Origin: JBQCHF01 sp051953655
Lineage (GTDB): Bacteria > Actinomycetota > Actinomycetes > Motilibacterales > Motilibacteraceae
NCBI GenBank assembly: GCA_051953655.1
Contig: JBQCIO010000363.1
Coordinates: 1-32,737, forward strand
DNA length: 32,737 nucleotides
Reading direction: 5' to 3'
Shown here: positions 31,174 to 32,737 of the stretch, in pieces
How the letters are laid out: each line of letters begins with the position of its first letter
Position numbering within the stretch: the stretch's first letter is position 1
Program-made: the position numbers and the translations under genes
The notes under the pieces: generated by a model
What the model was told of the DNA's origin: nothing
What the model saw: the letters and a program-made list of their open reading frames with translations, nothing else
Database searches by the model: none

Positions 31174-32737
31174 ATGGCCGCCGTGCCGGACGACCTCCTG
31201 CTGACCCACCTCCGAGGCCTGGACGCGCCGCGGCTCGCGGCGCTGCTGCGGCTGCGGCCGGACGGCGTGCAGCCGCCGGTCCCCGGGGACCTGGGGCAGC
31301 TGGCCGAACGGCTGCGCGCAGGCGGGTCGGTGGAGGCGGCCCTGGGCACGCTGCCGGCGCCGGCGCTGGACCTGCTGCAGGTGCTGCAGTACCTCGGATC
31401 GCGGGGCGACCGGACGACCCTGCGCGAGCTCGTCGTCCTCGACGGGCCGGACGACGAGGCGGCGTTCGAGCAGCTGCTGGACGTCCTGCTGGACCTCCTG
31501 CTGCTGTTCGAGACCGACGGCAGCCTGGCGCTGATCCCGTCGCTGCGCACCGCGTTCCCCAGTCCGCTCGGGCGCGGGCTGCCGGTGGCGGACCTGCTCG
31601 CCGCGCTGCCGCCGGCGTGGACCGACCACATCCTCGGGACGTTGAAGGTGCGGCGGCCGAGCAAACCGTCCGCCGCAAGGGCCGCCGTCGCCCGGGCGCT
31701 CGACCCGGACCGGGTCCGCCAGCTGCTGCAGGTCGCCCCACCCGCGGTACGGGCCTGCGTGGAGGAGCTCGTGCGTCAGGGTGGCGTCGCCGAAGACACC
31801 GGCGGCTACCTCGCCGCCCACATCGGGCCCGGCGCCTGGCGACCCACCTCGCGGTTCGACTACCTGCTGGACCGCGGCCTGGCCGCCTTCGCCAGCCAGG
31901 GCCGCGTCGTGGCCAGCCGTGAGCTGCTCGACGTCGTGCTCGAACCCCCGCGCGCCCTGCCGCTCCCGCTGCACCGGCCCGCTGTCGCCACCGTGCCGGC
32001 CGACGACGTGCCCGTGCAGCGCGAGTCGTCGGCAGCCGCGACGGCGGCGCTCGCGCTGGTCACCGAGCTGCTCGAGGAGCTGGCCGCGCACCCGTGCCCG
32101 GCGCTGAGGACCGGGCCGGGCGGGCTGGGCGTGCGCGAGGTGCGGCGGCTGGCTAAGCGCCTGGCCTGTTCGGAGGAGTCCCTGGGGCTGGCCGCCCGGC
32201 TGGCCGACCTGACCGGGCTGGGACGGGCGATGCACGAGGTGCGGGTCACCCCCGCCTATCCGGCCTGGCGCGAGCAGGACCCGCCCCGACGGCTGGTCGC
32301 GATCCTCACCGCGTGGTGGCAGGAGCCGAGGGCGGTCACCGCTGCGGATCCCGACCAGAGCCGGCCCCTTCCTCTGTTCGTCCGCCCGGACACGGACCCC
32401 CGGGTTCGGGCGCTGCGCCAGGCGCTGCTGCGAGCACTGGCGGGACTCCCGGCCGGGCGAGGGGTCCACGACACCGCCGGTCTGGTCGCGCACGTCCGGT
32501 GGGCCGCCCCGCTGGCGCTCCCGCCCGATGTCGGCGACGACCAGACCCGGCAGGTCGAGGCCGCGCTGGCCGAGATGCAGGCGCTCGGGCTGGTCGCGCA
32601 CGGACGGGCGAGCGCCCTGGGCGCCGCACTGGCCGGCGACGACGTCGACGCGCTGATGACCGCCGCGGCCGCGGCCCTTCCCGCCGTCGCCGCCGACGTG
32701 CTGCTGCAGGCGGACCTGACCGCCGTGGTCACCGGCA
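31174..32737 (+). CDS. Helicase-associated (Helicase_C_3 / XPB-like) protein, partial at window end
   Basis: At least 521 residues in the window, with the 3' end missing. The Ala/Leu-rich N-terminal part (DDLLLTHLRGLDAPRLAALLRLRPD, then repeated helical winged-helix-like segments) and the stretch LPAVAADVLLQADLTAVVTG at the window end match my memory of the actinobacterial helicase-associated family, whose full length is about 750-800 residues. No Walker motif is present so far, and the family often lacks one. It may act with a partner helicase in DNA repair, but that is not established. ATG 31174 and GTG 31183 are both possible starts; AGG lies nine bases before the latter. Confidence 0.8.
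   Translation, partial: MAAVPDDLLLTHLRGLDAPRLAALLRLRPDGVQPPVPGDLGQLAERLRAGGSVEAALGTLPAPALDLLQVLQYLGSRGDRTTLRELVVLDGPDDEAAFEQLLDVLLDLLLLFETDGSLALIPSLRTAFPSPLGRGLPVADLLAALPPAWTDHILGTLKVRRPSKPSAARAAVARALDPDRVRQLLQVAPPAVRACVEELVRQGGVAEDTGGYLAAHIGPGAWRPTSRFDYLLDRGLAAFASQGRVVASRELLDVVLEPPRALPLPLHRPAVATVPADDVPVQRESSAAATAALALVTELLEELAAHPCPALRTGPGGLGVREVRRLAKRLACSEESLGLAARLADLTGLGRAMHEVRVTPAYPAWREQDPPRRLVAILTAWWQEPRAVTAADPDQSRPLPLFVRPDTDPRVRALRQALLRALAGLPAGRGVHDTAGLVAHVRWAAPLALPPDVGDDQTRQVEAALAEMQALGLVAHGRASALGAALAGDDVDALMTAAAAALPAVAADVLLQADLTAVVTG

Overview
The window is very GC-rich and gene-dense, with strong G/C third-position bias. Its family content is typical of Actinobacteria: a GuaB1-type GMP reductase with CBS domains, DUF3140- and DUF2505-like proteins, a YbaK-like deacylase, an FmdB-type zinc ribbon with a Cys/Gly tail, a PrmC-related methyltransferase with NVPY, and the start of a Helicase_C_3/XPB-like protein. 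I infer a soil or stone-dwelling actinobacterium, plausibly Geodermatophilaceae or a close relative. This rests on protein recall only; no search was run. I see no rRNA, tRNA, IS element, prophage or CRISPR array, so this looks like chromosomal backbone with some accessory sensory and efflux genes.

Layout. 1-9.4 kb: TerC-like transporter (-); phosphoglucomutase plus aldo/keto reductase (+); GuaB1 (+); DUF3140-like protein (-); ribonuclease Z followed by two small disordered acidic proteins and a thioredoxin-fold protein (+). 9.4-15.3 kb: a three-PAS protein with no output domain (-), a YhgE/DUF3533-like membrane protein (+), a soluble hybrid histidine kinase (+) and a PAC2 protein (+). 15.5-22.5 kb, all on the minus strand: YbaK-like deacylase, APC amino acid permease, a MarR regulator with a DHA2 exporter, and a second DHA2 exporter with a methyltransferase. 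The last two pairs each share a 4-nt stop/start overlap. 22.6-25.5 kb: NYN nuclease-like protein, double-VOC protein, PrmC-related methyltransferase (all -), then an unknown protein (+). 25.7-32.7 kb: RtcB RNA ligase plus FmdB-like zinc ribbon (+); an EAL-LOV-GGDEF cyclic-di-GMP enzyme (-); a ten-cysteine protein (-); an unknown protein (+); a DUF2505 protein (-); and a helicase-associated protein (+) cut by the window end.

How parts work together. Several small units can be read from spacing: sugar-phosphate metabolism (pgm + AKR, 12 bp apart), drug-responsive efflux (MarR + MFS with an upstream inverted repeat), export plus methylation (MFS + methyltransferase), and RNA repair (RtcB + zinc ribbon). 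Signal-transduction proteins are frequent (three-PAS protein, hybrid kinase, EAL-LOV-GGDEF), which suggests light, redox or small-molecule sensing.

The most notable signals are: the EAL-LOV-GGDEF protein, which keeps the photoactive Cys and the recognisable catalytic residues of both enzymes; four genes whose start codon lies 6-9 nt after a TANNNT -10 element, suggesting leaderless transcripts; and a family of related GC-rich hairpins placed just after genes, two of them sharing extended sequence.
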